From contig MCFE01000399.1 of the NCBI GenBank assembly GCA_002104905.1, positions 17,366 through 81,365 of the forward strand: DNA of 64,000 nt. Direction: 5' to 3'. The translations under genes were made by a program, and so were the position numbers. The notes beneath the pieces are model-generated. The model was not told the origin of the DNA. It did not search any database and was given only the letters and a program-made list of their open reading frames with translations. Shown one piece after another: positions 1 through 14,847 of the stretch (positions are counted from its first letter, which is position 1; every line of letters starts with the position of its first letter). This DNA comes from Basidiobolus meristosporus CBS 931.73 (Eukaryota; Basidiobolomycota; Basidiobolomycetes; Basidiobolales; Basidiobolaceae).

Positions 1-306
1 ATCAGAATGACTAATAGCACAAGATGCATTTGAATGGCTCCTGAATGTGTCCCATCGCTTAAAGGAGATGCGTTGGTATCGAATTAGTGATCTTGGATTT
101 TGGAGGTTGCCAAATTAGAAATGAACGAGAGATCCCATTGGCCAACTGAAAAAATTATTTTATATTGCCCGACTTTATTGATTTGATTGTATTGAGCAAG
201 CACTTAACATCAAGCGTTCGCCAACTCCTTGATACACAGCTTATTTTCTCTAAGCTCTTGGCTCTTGGTGCATCACGCGATCCCTTTCGCTTTCTGAGTT
301 GTGATT
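1..306. other. Intergenic leader upstream of TAH18
   Basis: No coding stretch or RNA gene is recognisable. The last ~100 bases are pyrimidine-rich and would hold the promoter and 5' UTR of the gene starting at 307. The window cuts whatever lies to the left. Confidence 0.5.
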
Positions 307-2578
307 ATGACCAACGAACTGAGTGATAAAGTAACTGTTGTTTTTGCCTCCCAAACTGGCAATGCTGAGTCTATCGCTAGAAATATCTGCGATGAGGCGA
401 TTGCTCGGAACTTTTCCAGCAAGTGCATGGTGGCTGACGACCTTGACAAGGTTCTTACCTTGCCTCTCTCATGGACGATAGCCCGTGCGTGAATATGCTA
501 ACGCTCACTATACTTATAGGCCGCACTAGAGGCTGAGAATGTTTTGATCTTTGTGGTTTCCACAACTGGGGACGGCGACCCACCAGACAATTGTATCAAG
601 TTCTGGAGACAGCTAAGAAAAATGAAGTCGGACAATATTCTCCCCCACGTGCAGTATGCTATCCTAGGTATCAAAATATGGACGAAGGAGTACTTCTTGA
701 TATCACACTAATGCATGACAAAGGTCTAGGCGACACAAACTATGACAACTTCTGCAACACTGCCAAACGGCTTGACCGTAAATTCCAAGAGGTTGGCGCG
801 ACACCTTTCTATCCTAGAGGGTTGGCCGACGATGCAACTGGGTATATAGTATATACAAACATATCGCCGATTCCCTACTAAACTAGTTTCTAGTCTTGAG
901 GAGATTGTGGATCCATGGATCGAAGGGCTATGGGATGCACTCGCTAAGGTTTGCAGCCGAGGAGGCCAGACTGATCGAGTCGACGAAATTGCGAATACCA
1001 TGGATAGTATCAAAGTCGAATCCCACGGGCTCACTGCAGCTGAGACCGAAGAGCTTCAAAGTGGACACAAAATCATGATCAACGAGGGCGCACTAGCGAA
1101 CCTTTCTCAATTGACTGGCTTGCCCCGCATTCCTAACAGTGTATGCAAAATTGCAGATTCTGCAAAAGCTGAAGCTGTGAAAACCGAACATGGAATACCG
1201 GGATATATTAAGGTTCCTGGATCTGTGTTTACGGGAAAGATCAAAGGCGCGCGCATGTTGACCTCTCCTGACGCAATTAAAAGGACCATCCATCTTAGCG
1301 TAGATATCTCCGAATGCAGCAACGAGCTGGAGTATGCTGCTGGTGATGCCTTTGGTATCGTCTGCCCCAACAATGAGCTTCTTGTCAATGGTATCCTTCA
1401 ACGCCTGGGTGTTTCCGAAGAAGAGTCAAATCAGATAGTTGACATTGAGCCACTCACTGAGAGTACCACTCTTCCCACTCATCTTCAAGGCATCCAAGGG
1501 GCAACCATTGCCGATATCTTCAGATATGTCACCGATTTAACTAGTCTTCCCAAAAAGGGTTTCTTGAGAATGCTCGCAGAACATACGAGCGACGAAACTG
1601 AAAAGAAGCTTCTTCTTCTGCTGTCCAGCAAACAAGGTGCTTCGGATTTCAACTCGCTCAAGGAGCAGATGCCCACGTTGCTAGACATTCTTTCCACCTT
1701 TCCTTCTTGCAAGCCTCCGTTGGCTCGTCTGATAGAAAACCTGCCACCTCATCAGCCCAGATATTACTCGGTGTCGAACTCCCCTCTAAAGCACCCCAAG
1801 CTTCTCAACTTCGCTTTCAATATAGTTAAGTACTCCTCTCCAGAACCTTTTAATGTTCCAAAGGTTGGTGTATGTACTCCTTGGCTCGACGACCTCTCGG
1901 GACTTGTGCAAACCAAAGAAGACAACGAAATCCAACCCTCTATGCGCGCATCCATTCCGCTGTTTTTAAAGAAATCCCAAACGCCATTCGTTCTCCCATC
2001 GAATACCAATACTCCAATCATCATGGTTGGGCCAGGCACTGGTGTAGCACCATTTGTTGGATTCTGTCAGCATCGCGATGAACAAAGAAAAATCAAAGCT
2101 CGTATGGGAACTTTGGGCAGAAATCCATCACTCGATATTGAAAATTGCTTCGGGGAGATGTGGCTATTTTACGGATGTAGACACAAAGAAAGAGACTATC
2201 TTTATCGCAAAGAGCTCGAAGACTTGAAGACGCGTGGTGTGCTCAAGGAGCTTGTTGTTTGCTTTAGCAGAGAGGCCGAAGACGGTGAGCCCAAATATGT
2301 CCAGGACAACCTTAGAAAATATGGCGAAGAAATCTACAAGCTTATGGCTGAGAAGAATGCTTACTTTTACCTATGCGGTGATGCGAAGAACATGGCCAAA
2401 GGAGTCAACGAGGCGCTTACAGATATTCTCTGTGAGTATGGGGGTCTGGCTAAAATGGAAGCTATTGGCAAACTTGGCGAGTGGACCGCTGAAGGCAGGA
2501 TTTTCAGAGACCTCGTAAGTTCCCCAAGCATTTAATTTGTTCAACTTGACGTACTGAACTCTTTTCCAGTGGGCGTAG
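307..2578 (+). CDS. TAH18: NADPH-dependent diflavin oxidoreductase, TAH18/NDOR1 family (5 exons)
   Basis: Passes electrons from NADPH through FAD and FMN to the Fe-S protein Dre2 in cytosolic iron-sulfur cluster assembly (family knowledge). Seen: an N-terminal flavodoxin domain with SQTGNAES and STTGDGDPPDN; an FAD domain with RYYSVSNSP; and an NADP-binding domain with GPGTGVAPF, FYGCRHKERD and YLCGDAKNM. There is no membrane anchor, which separates it from cytochrome P450 reductase. Exons 307-450, 520-667, 724-841, 894-2514 and 2570-2578 keep frame and give 679 aa. The last exon codes only Trp-Ala-stop after a canonical GTAAGT intron, matching the family's short aromatic C-terminus. The ATG at 307 is the first in frame. 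The donor at 451 is the least certain junction. Confidence 0.93.
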
Positions 2579-3299
2579 AATCTCGTATCCAGGTAGAGGT
2601 GGCGAATGAGCAGACGCTCTTTTTGCATAGAGCATGGTATCATAACCGAACAGCATGCATACGAAGTATATTTATAACGATCAATCCACATTTCAGTGCA
2701 AGTTTACCACACCAGCATCAATTGAATAAATCAGCGACATTCTGTTTAACCACGGCTGTATAGCTTGAATACATTTGATGTGAGCGTCTCCAAAGCCCAT
2801 ATCTATCTCTTGATCGTTGCCCCAGTGATATTGACCTCATCGGTTTGATATTTGTATAGAATGAGTCTTCCTACATCTGATTCGTGGGAATATTCACTCT
2901 TGCTTAATGCTAAATCTCGACTGTGCCAACCAATGCTGTTCTGGTTACCATCGGTATTCAACATTTCTATGACCTCATTACCGTTGATCCTGATCTGTGA
3001 TGTTACCGTATTTTGTCTGGCCAATCAAGCACTGAGGGCTTTTCGAGAATTGAAATATATCTTATCTATATGAGGTAGCTGGGACTGTCACGAGAGTCAT
3101 TGATTGCATGATCCTGGAGATTAGTTCTAATATGGAATTTTTCTTTTTCCACAACGTCGAATTTTTTATCGAGTACAACTCATATTTCGGCAACCTGTCC
3201 TTGACCATTACCATCCGTACTTTGCTCGCTAATTTTCGAGGCTGTAGATAATTTACACCTTGATTTTCTTTCTATTCTATATCCGCACATATCGAGGTA
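2579..3299. other. Intergenic region between TAH18 and the IFRD-like gene
   Basis: No supported gene. An AATAAA-type signal at about 2725-2730 probably ends TAH18 transcripts. The pyrimidine-rich stretch near 3260-3290 leads into the next start codon. Confidence 0.5.
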
Positions 3300-4866
3300 A
3301 TGTCGCACTTAGCCCCCAAAAATCTCTTGAAGAAAGCAGTCAAGAGTTCCAGTCGCGCCTCCAGCAGAGCCTCCAGTCGTGCTACTACACCAGCTGGCAG
3401 CCGCCACGCTTCCGATTTTGAAGACGACGGATTTTCAGAGGCCTCGGACTCTACTTTAGATTCCCTTGCAAGCTTTCAGGATGATCTAACTATCATCGAC
3501 TATGGTGACGAATTAAAAAGAAGCATTGAAGAACTATCGGAGAAACGAACCTCGTAATCAGCCTAAGCTCTTACATCTTTCCGAACTTTTCTAAATTGAC
3601 GTACCCTAGCACGCGCGAAGCTGCCCTGTTAAGACTCGCCAAACTTCTGAGTCACAAATACTTGGAGGAGGATCTACTCCTACAGCGTAGTACCATTTTA
3701 GATGCTCTTAGAAAATGCGTTAAAAAATCCGGCAGTATTCAGGAGAAGATATTATCTGTCAAAGGTATTTCATACTTTTATTGGAAGTCTATTAATAGCC
3801 TCTAACTTGATTTGTGCAATAACAGTTGTCGCCCTTTGCTTTATTACTCTTGGCGCGGATGAGGAGAGCGCGTATAAGGAGTTTGCACCTATCTTGAAGA
3901 CTATCGTCTCTAATGTCACGGACGGTGACATCCTATCTGCAGTAAGTAGCACCTGTCAGGGTGCTCTTTGAAGCATATTAACAATGCTTTGCTAGGTGAT
4001 CAATTGTCTGGCGATGATATGCTTTGTTTCCAGCTCAGATGAGCAAGAGACACTTTTGCTTATGGACATGTTTACCACAGTTTTTAAAGATTCGCGTCAA
4101 ATGCCTCAAGCTGTAGTGAGTGCTGTTAATGCGCATGGCTTATTGTTCACTACCCTTGATGGGCCACGTATTACCCGTGATATCTTTGACAGGTGCGTAT
4201 TTCTGTTTAACATTCCGCCTTTTTCAGTCACTAATCAGGTCATTTAGTACGATGCCAATCTTGACCCGTTTACTTGAGTCCTCATCCATGGAGCTGCGTG
4301 TTGCTAGTGGAGAAAACATCGCCATGATGATTGAGGTCCTGAGTAGCGACCCAGTAAGTAGCATTATGGTGATACTGACCACTCCATTAGTTGTATGAAC
4401 TCAAATACTTTGACAGGATTCGCCGTTTAGATACGACAGAATGGATAATCTCCTCATTTCATTGAACATGCTAGCTACCGATAGCAGTAAACGCCGTTCT
4501 AAGAAGGATCGTTCCACTCAAAGGTCCGCGTTTCGAGATATCGTGAATTCGATCGAGGAAGACGAGGCTCCCGAGGTAAAGCTTAAATTCCACGGAGAGG
4601 TAATTACCTTTAACGGCTGGAGCGAAATTAAACAGCTCAACGCTTTCCGTGAAGCGCTTGCCGAAGGGCTTCATGTACATTTCCAATACAACGAGCTTCT
4701 ACACGATATTTTCCAAGTTTCGTTCTCACCAGATATGGATAGCGAAGACTATCGTCCCCCTAGCTATGTCGTATCACAGAATTCGGAGATTTCTAAGCAG
4801 AGATCCCAAGACAAGAATAGACAGCGCCAACAGCGTAGTAGACACATCGGGCTTTATGAAGATTAG
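3300..4866 (+). CDS. Interferon-related developmental regulator (IFRD)-like protein (6 exons)
   Basis: Exons 3300-3553, 3610-3764, 3826-3941, 3996-4192, 4248-4353 and 4417-4866 keep frame and give 425 aa. Residues 15-35 are a Ser/Arg/Ala-rich tract, followed by an acidic stretch. The middle is all-helical and repeat-like, as in the armadillo-type IFRD domain. The C-terminal part (KRRSKKDRSTQRSAFRDIV, then GWSEIKQLNAFREAL) is the typical conserved IFRD C-terminus. IFRD proteins are linked to transcriptional co-regulation and, in animals and yeast, to ribosome-associated roles; the function here is inferred from family only. An AT-rich AATAAA-like stretch near 4985 may end the transcript. Confidence 0.85.
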
Positions 4867-5131
4867 ATATCTCCTCGGCATCGCACACTGATTCCTGGAC
4901 ATACTCATGGTTAATGTCCATTTTTGATGTGCAAACCGTTGACATCCCATTCTAAGCTCTCTCTTTCCCCTGCGTTTGTTCATAAAATAAATATTGTAAG
5001 TAGATCTGATGCGTGAGTAGCACAACACTGGTTGACTCGGAAGCTTGCTTGTATCACAAAATGGATGATTTATTGAATGTGTTGATGGTGGAAAGGGATT
5101 TTACATAGATGCATATATCAATGTGAAGAGG

Positions 5132-5549
5132 CTAGTGAGCATCCTCACGCTTGCTAATGTAATCTATGGCATGGCTGACTGTCTTGATCTCGTCGGCGTC
5201 TTTGTCGGGGATTTCAACAGAGAATTCTTCTTCAATAGCCATAACAACCTCGACAGTATCAAGGCTATCAAGACCAAGGTCCTTGTTGAAGTGGGATTGG
5301 GCGTTCAACTAAACAAACCGGTCAATAGAGAATACTACCAAACAGAATGCCAATAGAGGTTACCTTGCTTTGATCAACTTTGTCGTAACCTCTCAAAACA
5401 TCCAAGATTCTGCTCTCGATATCGGAGTGAGAAAGGGCGCCTGCGGAGTAGAAGCGAGAAAAACCATAGATTGTGGGGTAGGCAGTTCTAATGGCGTTAG
5501 AAGCCACAAGGGAGCGAGCAACAGGGCGGAGAGCGGTAAATCCAAGCAT
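5132..5549 (-). CDS. ACP1: Mitochondrial acyl carrier protein (2 exons)
   Basis: Carries acyl chains on phosphopantetheine in mitochondrial fatty acid synthesis; ACP is also an accessory subunit of complex I and of the LYR/Fe-S machinery (family knowledge). Exon 1 is 5364-5549, the intron 5309-5363, and exon 2 5132-5308, giving 120 aa. The first ~35 residues are Arg/Ala/Ser-rich without acids, as in a mitochondrial presequence. The carrier domain has [20 protein letters not shown], with Ser in DSL as the attachment residue. It is convergent with the IFRD-like gene, whose stop is at 4866. Confidence 0.95.
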
Positions 5550-6490
5550 GATTTAGAACAAGGTGAGAGGTGAAACAAGCGTTGGCCCAATTCCTTCCTC
5601 TTGCACATAAATCCCTCCCCCGCTCAAAAATTTGATTATCTCCAGGTTTTTTGGGGAATTGGTGTGCTCGCCTCTGATTTGACCATTTTGCGATCACCCA
5701 TTTGAGATTATCACCCCGCATTGTGCAGACATGTAATCATTACTCATATAGCCAACTGATCCTATAGGTTTAAACGTCGCTTGCCTTAACCAGGATGCCG
5801 AGTTTATCAATCAATGCTCAACACAGATTGCTGACACTACCGTTATGTAGATGGCATCAATCTCGTTTTCAGTCTGGCTGGATACTGTTGTCTTCGCCCA
5901 TGCCCTTCTGTCCGTGATGGTCAAGGGTTACACCAACGAACAACCTCTTTTGATGACATGAGGGTGAACGTAATCTACCAATGCTAGTGGGATTAGTATG
6001 ATTTCTTGGAAATGGATTAAACTTTTGACTGGCGTTTGAATTCCATCATTAATCTGGCGAAAATATCAGATTTTGCCTAGTCGATACAGTATAGCACAAT
6101 GCCCTAGCATAGAGTGCTACAAGCATCCCTTATATCACCACCCGTGTTCCCTCTTTCCTCCCTTTTAAGACTCCCTTCCACGTCCAGGCAAACAGTTAAT
6201 CTCTTCTAAAGCGCAAGTCCACTATACAAAGGTAAAGAATGGTTGAGCCTCGGCACTAGCAATGCGCATGTTCCCGCTAACTCTTCATTCTCATATACGT
6301 GCCGCGACCGCATTAGGTGGCCTTTCTTACCTTTTTAGTCAAGTATATGCGATTTAAGTTGCTTTCACTCAACTAGGTGAGAATAGTTTTCTTATTTGGG
6401 GTTTTGACTCGTAGTAGAGGTTAGACGGGGATTTTGGTTTGAGCTAATATTCGCGACCAATTCCATTTCTACATAGAACCACTTGAAGCA
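5550..6490. other. Divergent intergenic region between ACP1 and CCR4
   Basis: About 940 bases shared as upstream sequence by ACP1 (minus) and CCR4 (plus). I see no coding stretch. Splice-like signals in 6230-6470 could mark a 5' UTR intron of CCR4, but I cannot define one. Confidence 0.45.
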
Positions 6491-8864
6491 ATGAACGACA
6501 AAGATAATCTCCTACACGGATATAATGGCTATTCTAGTCATCACATGCAGTCCCAATTCCTCTACAACAATGGCAGCCCAATTCGTTCCTCGAACCATAC
6601 CCCTTCGCCTTCCACCTCCCCAAGTCCAGCATTCAATTCGTATAACGGTTCTAGCCAGCTATATTCTGGCATGCTTCCAAGATACCCTGGCCAAATAAGT
6701 CTATCCCAAAATTCGCTACTCAATCCTGGCATATCTTTGAATCAGCATTCTCAAACTCTGAACTCCCAAGCCTCCAGTGCTAATAGCGTGTTGAATATGG
6801 TGTCATCATTGCCAACACCAACTACTGCGCACCACCAGCAACAAGTTAATTATCTTCAAATTTCGCGCCAGTCCTCCAGCCCTCACCATCATGCGCGAAC
6901 TGCAGCGGCGTTATCTCGTTCCACTGCACACAGTAATCCCATCACCATCGCCGATCCAAACAACCCTTCCGTCGCGATAAACGGATTAACCAGAAGAGCG
7001 CAAGATAAGCGAGCCAACAAAAATGGTCCACAATGGACAGCGCTAGATATTGGAGGAATGGGGCTAAAGAACCTAAGTCTTGAACTGTTCAGTTATCAAT
7101 TCCTGACTACTCTATACTTGAATCACAACAATCTTACCTTCTTGACTCCGGAAATTCGTCGGCTGAGAAGCCTCACGCATCTGGACATCTCGGGAAACAA
7201 GTTGACCTCCATTCCGGCAGAACTCGGGTTCTTGATTAATTTAAAAGAGTTGTTTATGTTTGACAATCTATTAGAAACCTTACCACCACAGCTTGGTACT
7301 TTGTATCAATTAGAAAATCTGGGTTTAGAAGGGAACCCCATTAAAGAACCATTCATGTCAATCTTGTACAAGGATGGTATCTCTGAACTAATTGCCTATC
7401 TACGAGACAACTGCCCAGGTATGGTGGCCTTTTTGAAAGCTTCCGGAATCATTCGGATCAATAACACTTCACCTTACAGCTCCTCCTCCGCCCCCGGAAA
7501 GAGAATGGCTTGCCTTTGAAAGTGAGAGAAGTGAAGCTGCTGAGCAAGAAAGTAATAGTAAGCGGTCCCATACAGACTCACGGCAAATCTGGAGCTAATG
7601 CTTGCATGTTATCTTCCCCTTAGGCATGTTTACTGTTTTGACATATAACATATTAAGTGAGAAGTATGCTACTTCCCAGCAATACGGTTATACTCCTTCA
7701 TGGGCTCTTGAGTGGGAATACAGAAAGGATCTGATATTACAGGAGATTCTCTCTTACAGCCCGGATATCCTATGTCTACAGGCAAGTAGTTAGGATTATG
7801 TACAGATACTGGGGTTACATAGAAGTAACATTGCGCAAATCTAGGAAGTTGAGGCTTCTCAATACGAAGAGTTCTTCCGCGATCAATTAAAGCAAGCGGA
7901 TTATGATAGCGTATTCTGGGTCAAGAGCAGAGCCAAGACTATGAGCGAGTGGGAGCGGAGATCTGTTGACGGTTGTGCGACATTCTTCAAGTCTTCGATG
8001 TGAGTGCGCGGATACATAGAGCTTAAGGCGTATCGTACTGAATTTGTATCCTCCCTAGGTTCAGCCTTCTGGACAAGCAGATTGTCGAGTTCACCCAAGT
8101 GGCCATGAAACACCCCAATTTCGAAAAAACCGAAGACTTTTTCAATCGATTCATGACCAAAGATAACATATCCGGTTTGGCATTATTGGAAACGAAAGAA
8201 ACCAAGCAACAACTACTAGTGGCGAACGCACATATCCATTGGGATCCGGCATTCTCCGATGTCAAGTTAATCCAGGTCGGCATGCTTATGAACGAGGTTA
8301 CTCGGTGCGGAAATGAGTGGATCAAAAGATACCGTCTGGCCTACAAGGATATCAGCAAACTTCCCATTCTCCTCTGTGGCGATTTCAATTCTCTGCCTAC
8401 TTCTGGCGTGTATGAATTTTTGTCCAGAGGGTCGGTCACTTCTGAACACGAAGATTTAGTTGAGCATAATTACGGCCTATTCACTTCTAAAGGGTTGTCC
8501 CACGATGTCCCACTTCGTAGTGCCTACTCGCAGATCGGAGAGCTGCCATTCACGAACTTCACAGCGCATTTTACTGGTGCCATTGACTATATATGGCACA
8601 GCACTGGAATGTTAACCGTCAACGGACTGTTAGGCGGACCGGATGGAGAATACATCTCAAGAAATGTCGGCTTTCCAAATGCCCATAACCCCTCCGAGTA
8701 AGTATATTTTCGCTGATCTGATAATGTAGATGTAGATGTATATACATACGGAGGGACTAATATGCTTTCTTATCAGTCACATATGCCTGCTTGCTGAGAT
8801 CAAGTTCAAGTCACCTCCAGCAGGTCCCACCTATCCCCAATTTCGAAAGCCCACCAACAAATGA
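6491..8864 (+). CDS. CCR4: CCR4-type poly(A) deadenylase: LRR plus endonuclease/exonuclease/phosphatase domain (6 exons)
   Basis: Catalytic deadenylase of the CCR4-NOT complex. The N-terminal ~170 residues are Ser/Gln/His/Asn-rich. Leucine-rich repeats follow ([43 protein letters not shown]), which bind CAF1 in yeast. [10 protein letters not shown] linker leads to the nuclease domain with [40 protein letters not shown] and a final SDHICL. Exons 6491-7418, 7480-7557, 7624-7781, 7845-7999, 8059-8697 and 8777-8864 keep frame and give 681 aa. The third intron (7782-7844) begins GCAAGT and is a probable GC..AG intron placed exactly before the catalytic Glu of LQEVE. Confidence 0.95.
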
Positions 8865-9484
8865 TTACAATAGAGCACACTTTAATTTACTCGGTCTTTC
8901 ATGGTAAGACTCCCTTGTTGATTCCAGAGAGTTTGAAGGAAACGGTTCACCTGTCTTATAGGCCACGAGATATACTATAACTCCATGTGATCCGACATTC
9001 AATGACTTCAAATCAGCTATATTCCTAATATTTATCAGCATTTGTTGCTTCGGATTTGCTTCACTTTCTTTTCAATCAATGCCTTCGTTTAGCTTGTCCC
9101 TCTATTCAGTTCCCTCATTTATTATCCACCCCCTGTCTTCCTTCCCTGGTGTAAATAAGCATTGTAGTTTCAAGCTAGTCCAGCCTTCATCGATTAAAAG
9201 AACTGAACGTGCGAAACTTCCCATGTTTGGTGAAAGACAAATACCGCATGGCTACAATAAGGGTATGTTGCTAGACAGGGTCTTCAATAATAATATGCAT
9301 GTAACGCACTTGCTCGAACCAATGCCATGGATGTTTTGGGCTGGACACGTTGTTCCTCGGAGATGTACTTGAAGCCATTGAGATGTAGCTTTATTTGATT
9401 TTAAAGGTATACGGGCTAGATATTAGGCCATGGTGGATAACGCTGGGGGAATGGTCAGCTAGGAGCAAGCGACACAGATGATCT
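8865..9484. other. Convergent intergenic region between CCR4 and SEC23
   Basis: Holds the 3' ends of two convergent genes. A reading frame at about 9079-9372 is pyrimidine-driven, lacks recognisable domains and is not called. No RNA gene is seen. Confidence 0.45.
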
Positions 9485-12019
<2,535 letters not shown>

Positions 12020-13455
12020 CTCTTCAGTGGCTACGACAAGGATTTGTGTTGTCTTTTGGAGTTACAGCAAGAAACAAGGGATATCAGTCACAACTCGGTG
12101 TACTTGCGTTGGGACACGGAGGATGCTCAACAAAGGGGAAATACAATGAAGAGCCAAGTCAGGGTGGAGAATAAGACGGTCACGCAATGGCCAACAATTT
12201 TTAATTACCGGCTAGTTGTGACGGTGATAGATACGTTATCAGTCAATTTAGTATACTTCAATCTATTCAAAGTTGCCAAATCATTAAGGATGCCATGCCA
12301 ACTAAGCCCTCCTCCCTCCGTCCATGACGAGGATGGAAAGGATTGGTTCATTGTTAGATTGGTACCCTAGCATCACTACCACCGAACCTGATACGATCAG
12401 AGGTCAGCATGTACTTCATCCCCCCTAACTTCATTCTCAAGGTTTTACTTTTTTGGTGAATGGTAAAACCCAGCCTGAATGCATCCTAATCTCTGAGACT
12501 ATTCATACTAAATGTGTTTATTTTCTTGGCTTTCTTTGCAATTAGAGTGTACGTCTATGGTGTGGATTAAAACGCCCAGCAAGGTTCCAAGAGTTTGCAC
12601 GATGCTTTAGCATATCACATCCTCAACTGTATCTTCCAGGTGGCACCTTGGATCCTGCTTACCGCTAAGGTGTGTCTTCGATTGCTGAGCACTCATTACA
12701 GCTTCCTCTCGAACAGACTTCCTGTACGTCAGTGAGTGAGAGCATTGCCTAATGGGCCCATGTTAGAATGTGGGGGGATGAGAGGGCTGAAGGTTTGGGC
12801 CTGAGCCAGCAGAACCTCTGAAGCCTTTCCATAATAAACTCACTGACGAATGAGTCTTTCAAGTCACAACTCACAAGGATATATGCCTGAGATTACGAGG
12901 CTGGGAGACAGGCAGATGACGTTCTGGGTTGCGATGCCTGCTTGATTGGCTGTATAATCTGAGATGAAGCGATCCACATCGTAGTCGTGATTGTGCAACC
13001 TGATGCACTACGTCACATCAACTAGCAGTCTGGAGTGAACTTCAACAATGGCATTACAATTTTGGGCTGCGGCAAGTGGGATTGGCATGGTGACATACGA
13101 TCATCGCTACCTGCCAGTGTTCCGATGTAGCAAACAGCTCACCTGCAACACATTCGGTGGTGATCAACCTCCAGCCATATCACAACAGAATACGAAGTGA
13201 CATGCTCACACCATCTGCTCGAACCCAAATTATTGCTTATTGTGGTCGGAATATACTCTCACTCCGCCTGTAGGCCGAAGTAACCACCAATTTTATTTTA
13301 ACCTTATATAGTTACTAGCTATGATTAGTGCCCTAAAATACGATCAAAGATTCAAGTGTAGTGATGCTCGTATTGAAGGAAAATATACGGATAAAATTAC
13401 AAGGCCGTCTGCATACCGTTAGATCATTGAATACAACTTCGCTCAACTAGGCGCT
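12020..13455. other. Intergenic region between SEC23 and GID8
   Basis: About 1.4 kb. It contains upstream sequence of SEC23 and the 3' side of GID8. I see no coding run with domain content, no tRNA and no obvious repeat. Confidence 0.4.
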
Positions 13456-14334
13456 TCAAGAATCTTCGAACTCTGCAGTCATGAAGTTGTTGATACGAGG
13501 GTAATTCGCCTTTTCGTCAAGTTGGTTTTGAGCCCAGACCAACATCTTCAATAGTCCGGGAAGCTTGGGGTCTTTGTCTTGACTTTGTGAGGTTAGAATT
13601 GCCGCGTTCAGCTCACTGGCTGTTTTCTGGCGGTGAGTGTGATCCAAAAGCTCGCCAACCGGAGATTTTCCGAGGTCTTCAAATGCAAGTAAGGCCATGG
13701 TTTGCTCAAGCTCCTGCAACATCTCGGGATTCTCCTCGCCACGTGGGGCCAATTCCTCTTGTGCGAATTCTAGTGCCTCATCGATATTTCCTTTACGAAT
13801 GAGTTCAATCAAACGTTGTTGTTGCAAATGGAAAAAAAGTCTTGGATTGGTGTCTAAAATCTAGGAGGCATCGATTATGCAAAACATTAATTTCGAAACA
13901 AGATGCTAGTTACTTGTGCATGCTTCAGTGCTATTGCTACAAACCTCAGGGTCCAGATCATTAACTCTTTCAATTGCCTCCCCAATATCACCAGTGTGTA
14001 CGGCATTGCGTATATTCATTCGGTCCTCAATCGAGGCGAGATCGATGTTCGGAGAGAGCCCACATTCTTGGCTGAATTTCTCTGCCGCATCTTTATAACC
14101 TTCTATGACCAGGTAATTCATGACAAGTTTATTCAAATCGCTGTTAACGAGCATTTTAGATAAGTATTTGAAAAATCTATAACCTGCAATGAATTTTACT
14201 TACTGTTTGTTCACTTGGACTTTGCTCAGTCTTTCTGACCATTCATCCTTGGAGATGGTTTGCTTATTATTGGAGGTGGTCTATGGAAAAAGATTAGCTT
14301 GTTATGAGGCAATGAAAGGTTTAAGTAGTACCAT
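13456..14334 (-). CDS. GID8: GID8-like LisH-CTLH protein of the GID/CTLH E3 ligase (4 exons)
   Basis: Scaffold subunit of the GID/CTLH ubiquitin ligase, which in yeast degrades gluconeogenic enzymes. Exons 14334-14332, 14280-14204, 14140-13945 and 13860-13456 keep frame and give 226 aa, the usual GID8 size. A LisH motif (LNKLVMNYLVIEGYKDAAEKF) is followed by CTLH (NIRNAVHTGDIGEAIERVN) and a CRA region (FHLQQQRLIELIRKGNIDEA, LALLAFEDLGKSPVGELL-like, LLKMLVWAQNQLDEK). The first coding exon is the ATG alone, followed directly by GTACTA. It lies on the same chromosome end as a gluconeogenic PEPCK gene, which is probably coincidence. Confidence 0.93.
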
Positions 14335-14847
14335 TGCAGGAGTAGTCGTCAGTGAAGTCTAGGCGGTATAGAGTAGTATAAGTAGGGGAAATCTCTCAAT
14401 GGGCTGTAGCATTTAGAGTTGATTAAATTTATGAACAAATCATACTCGTTAGCGAAGCTTGTAGGAATTCCGCTAACGCAATCAAATATACATCATTTGA
14501 ACAAGTCGTAATAGTAGAGCAGAGGATTTCGAAGCCAATCGCAACCAATAAAAATATCGCATGGGAGAACTAATGCAGTGTCAATCATGATAACTAACCA
14601 GAATTTGATGGGTTTGTGAAAACCGAGATAGTGTATGTGCATTCATATAAACTTGAACCTCTATGAAAATATTCAATTAACTAGAGTTAAGTTTAAATAT
14701 TTGATGAACTTCGCCAAAGCCGATTTTCAAGAAAACTTTCATTGTTAGTATTCCCACAAGTGCGTCGACCTCTGATACTAAGAACTCGCCTTGTGTGTAA
14801 CATTGGCCATTTAATACACGAAACCAAAGAGGCAGTGAACGGGTTTT
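14335..14847. other. Divergent intergenic region between GID8 and the K+ channel gene
   Basis: About 510 AT-rich bases serving both divergent genes. No other feature is seen. Confidence 0.45.

Noticed and set aside
9079-9372. 97-codon frame after CCR4
   Set aside because: Lies in the convergent 3' spacer, starts in a pyrimidine tract and has no domain or splice context.
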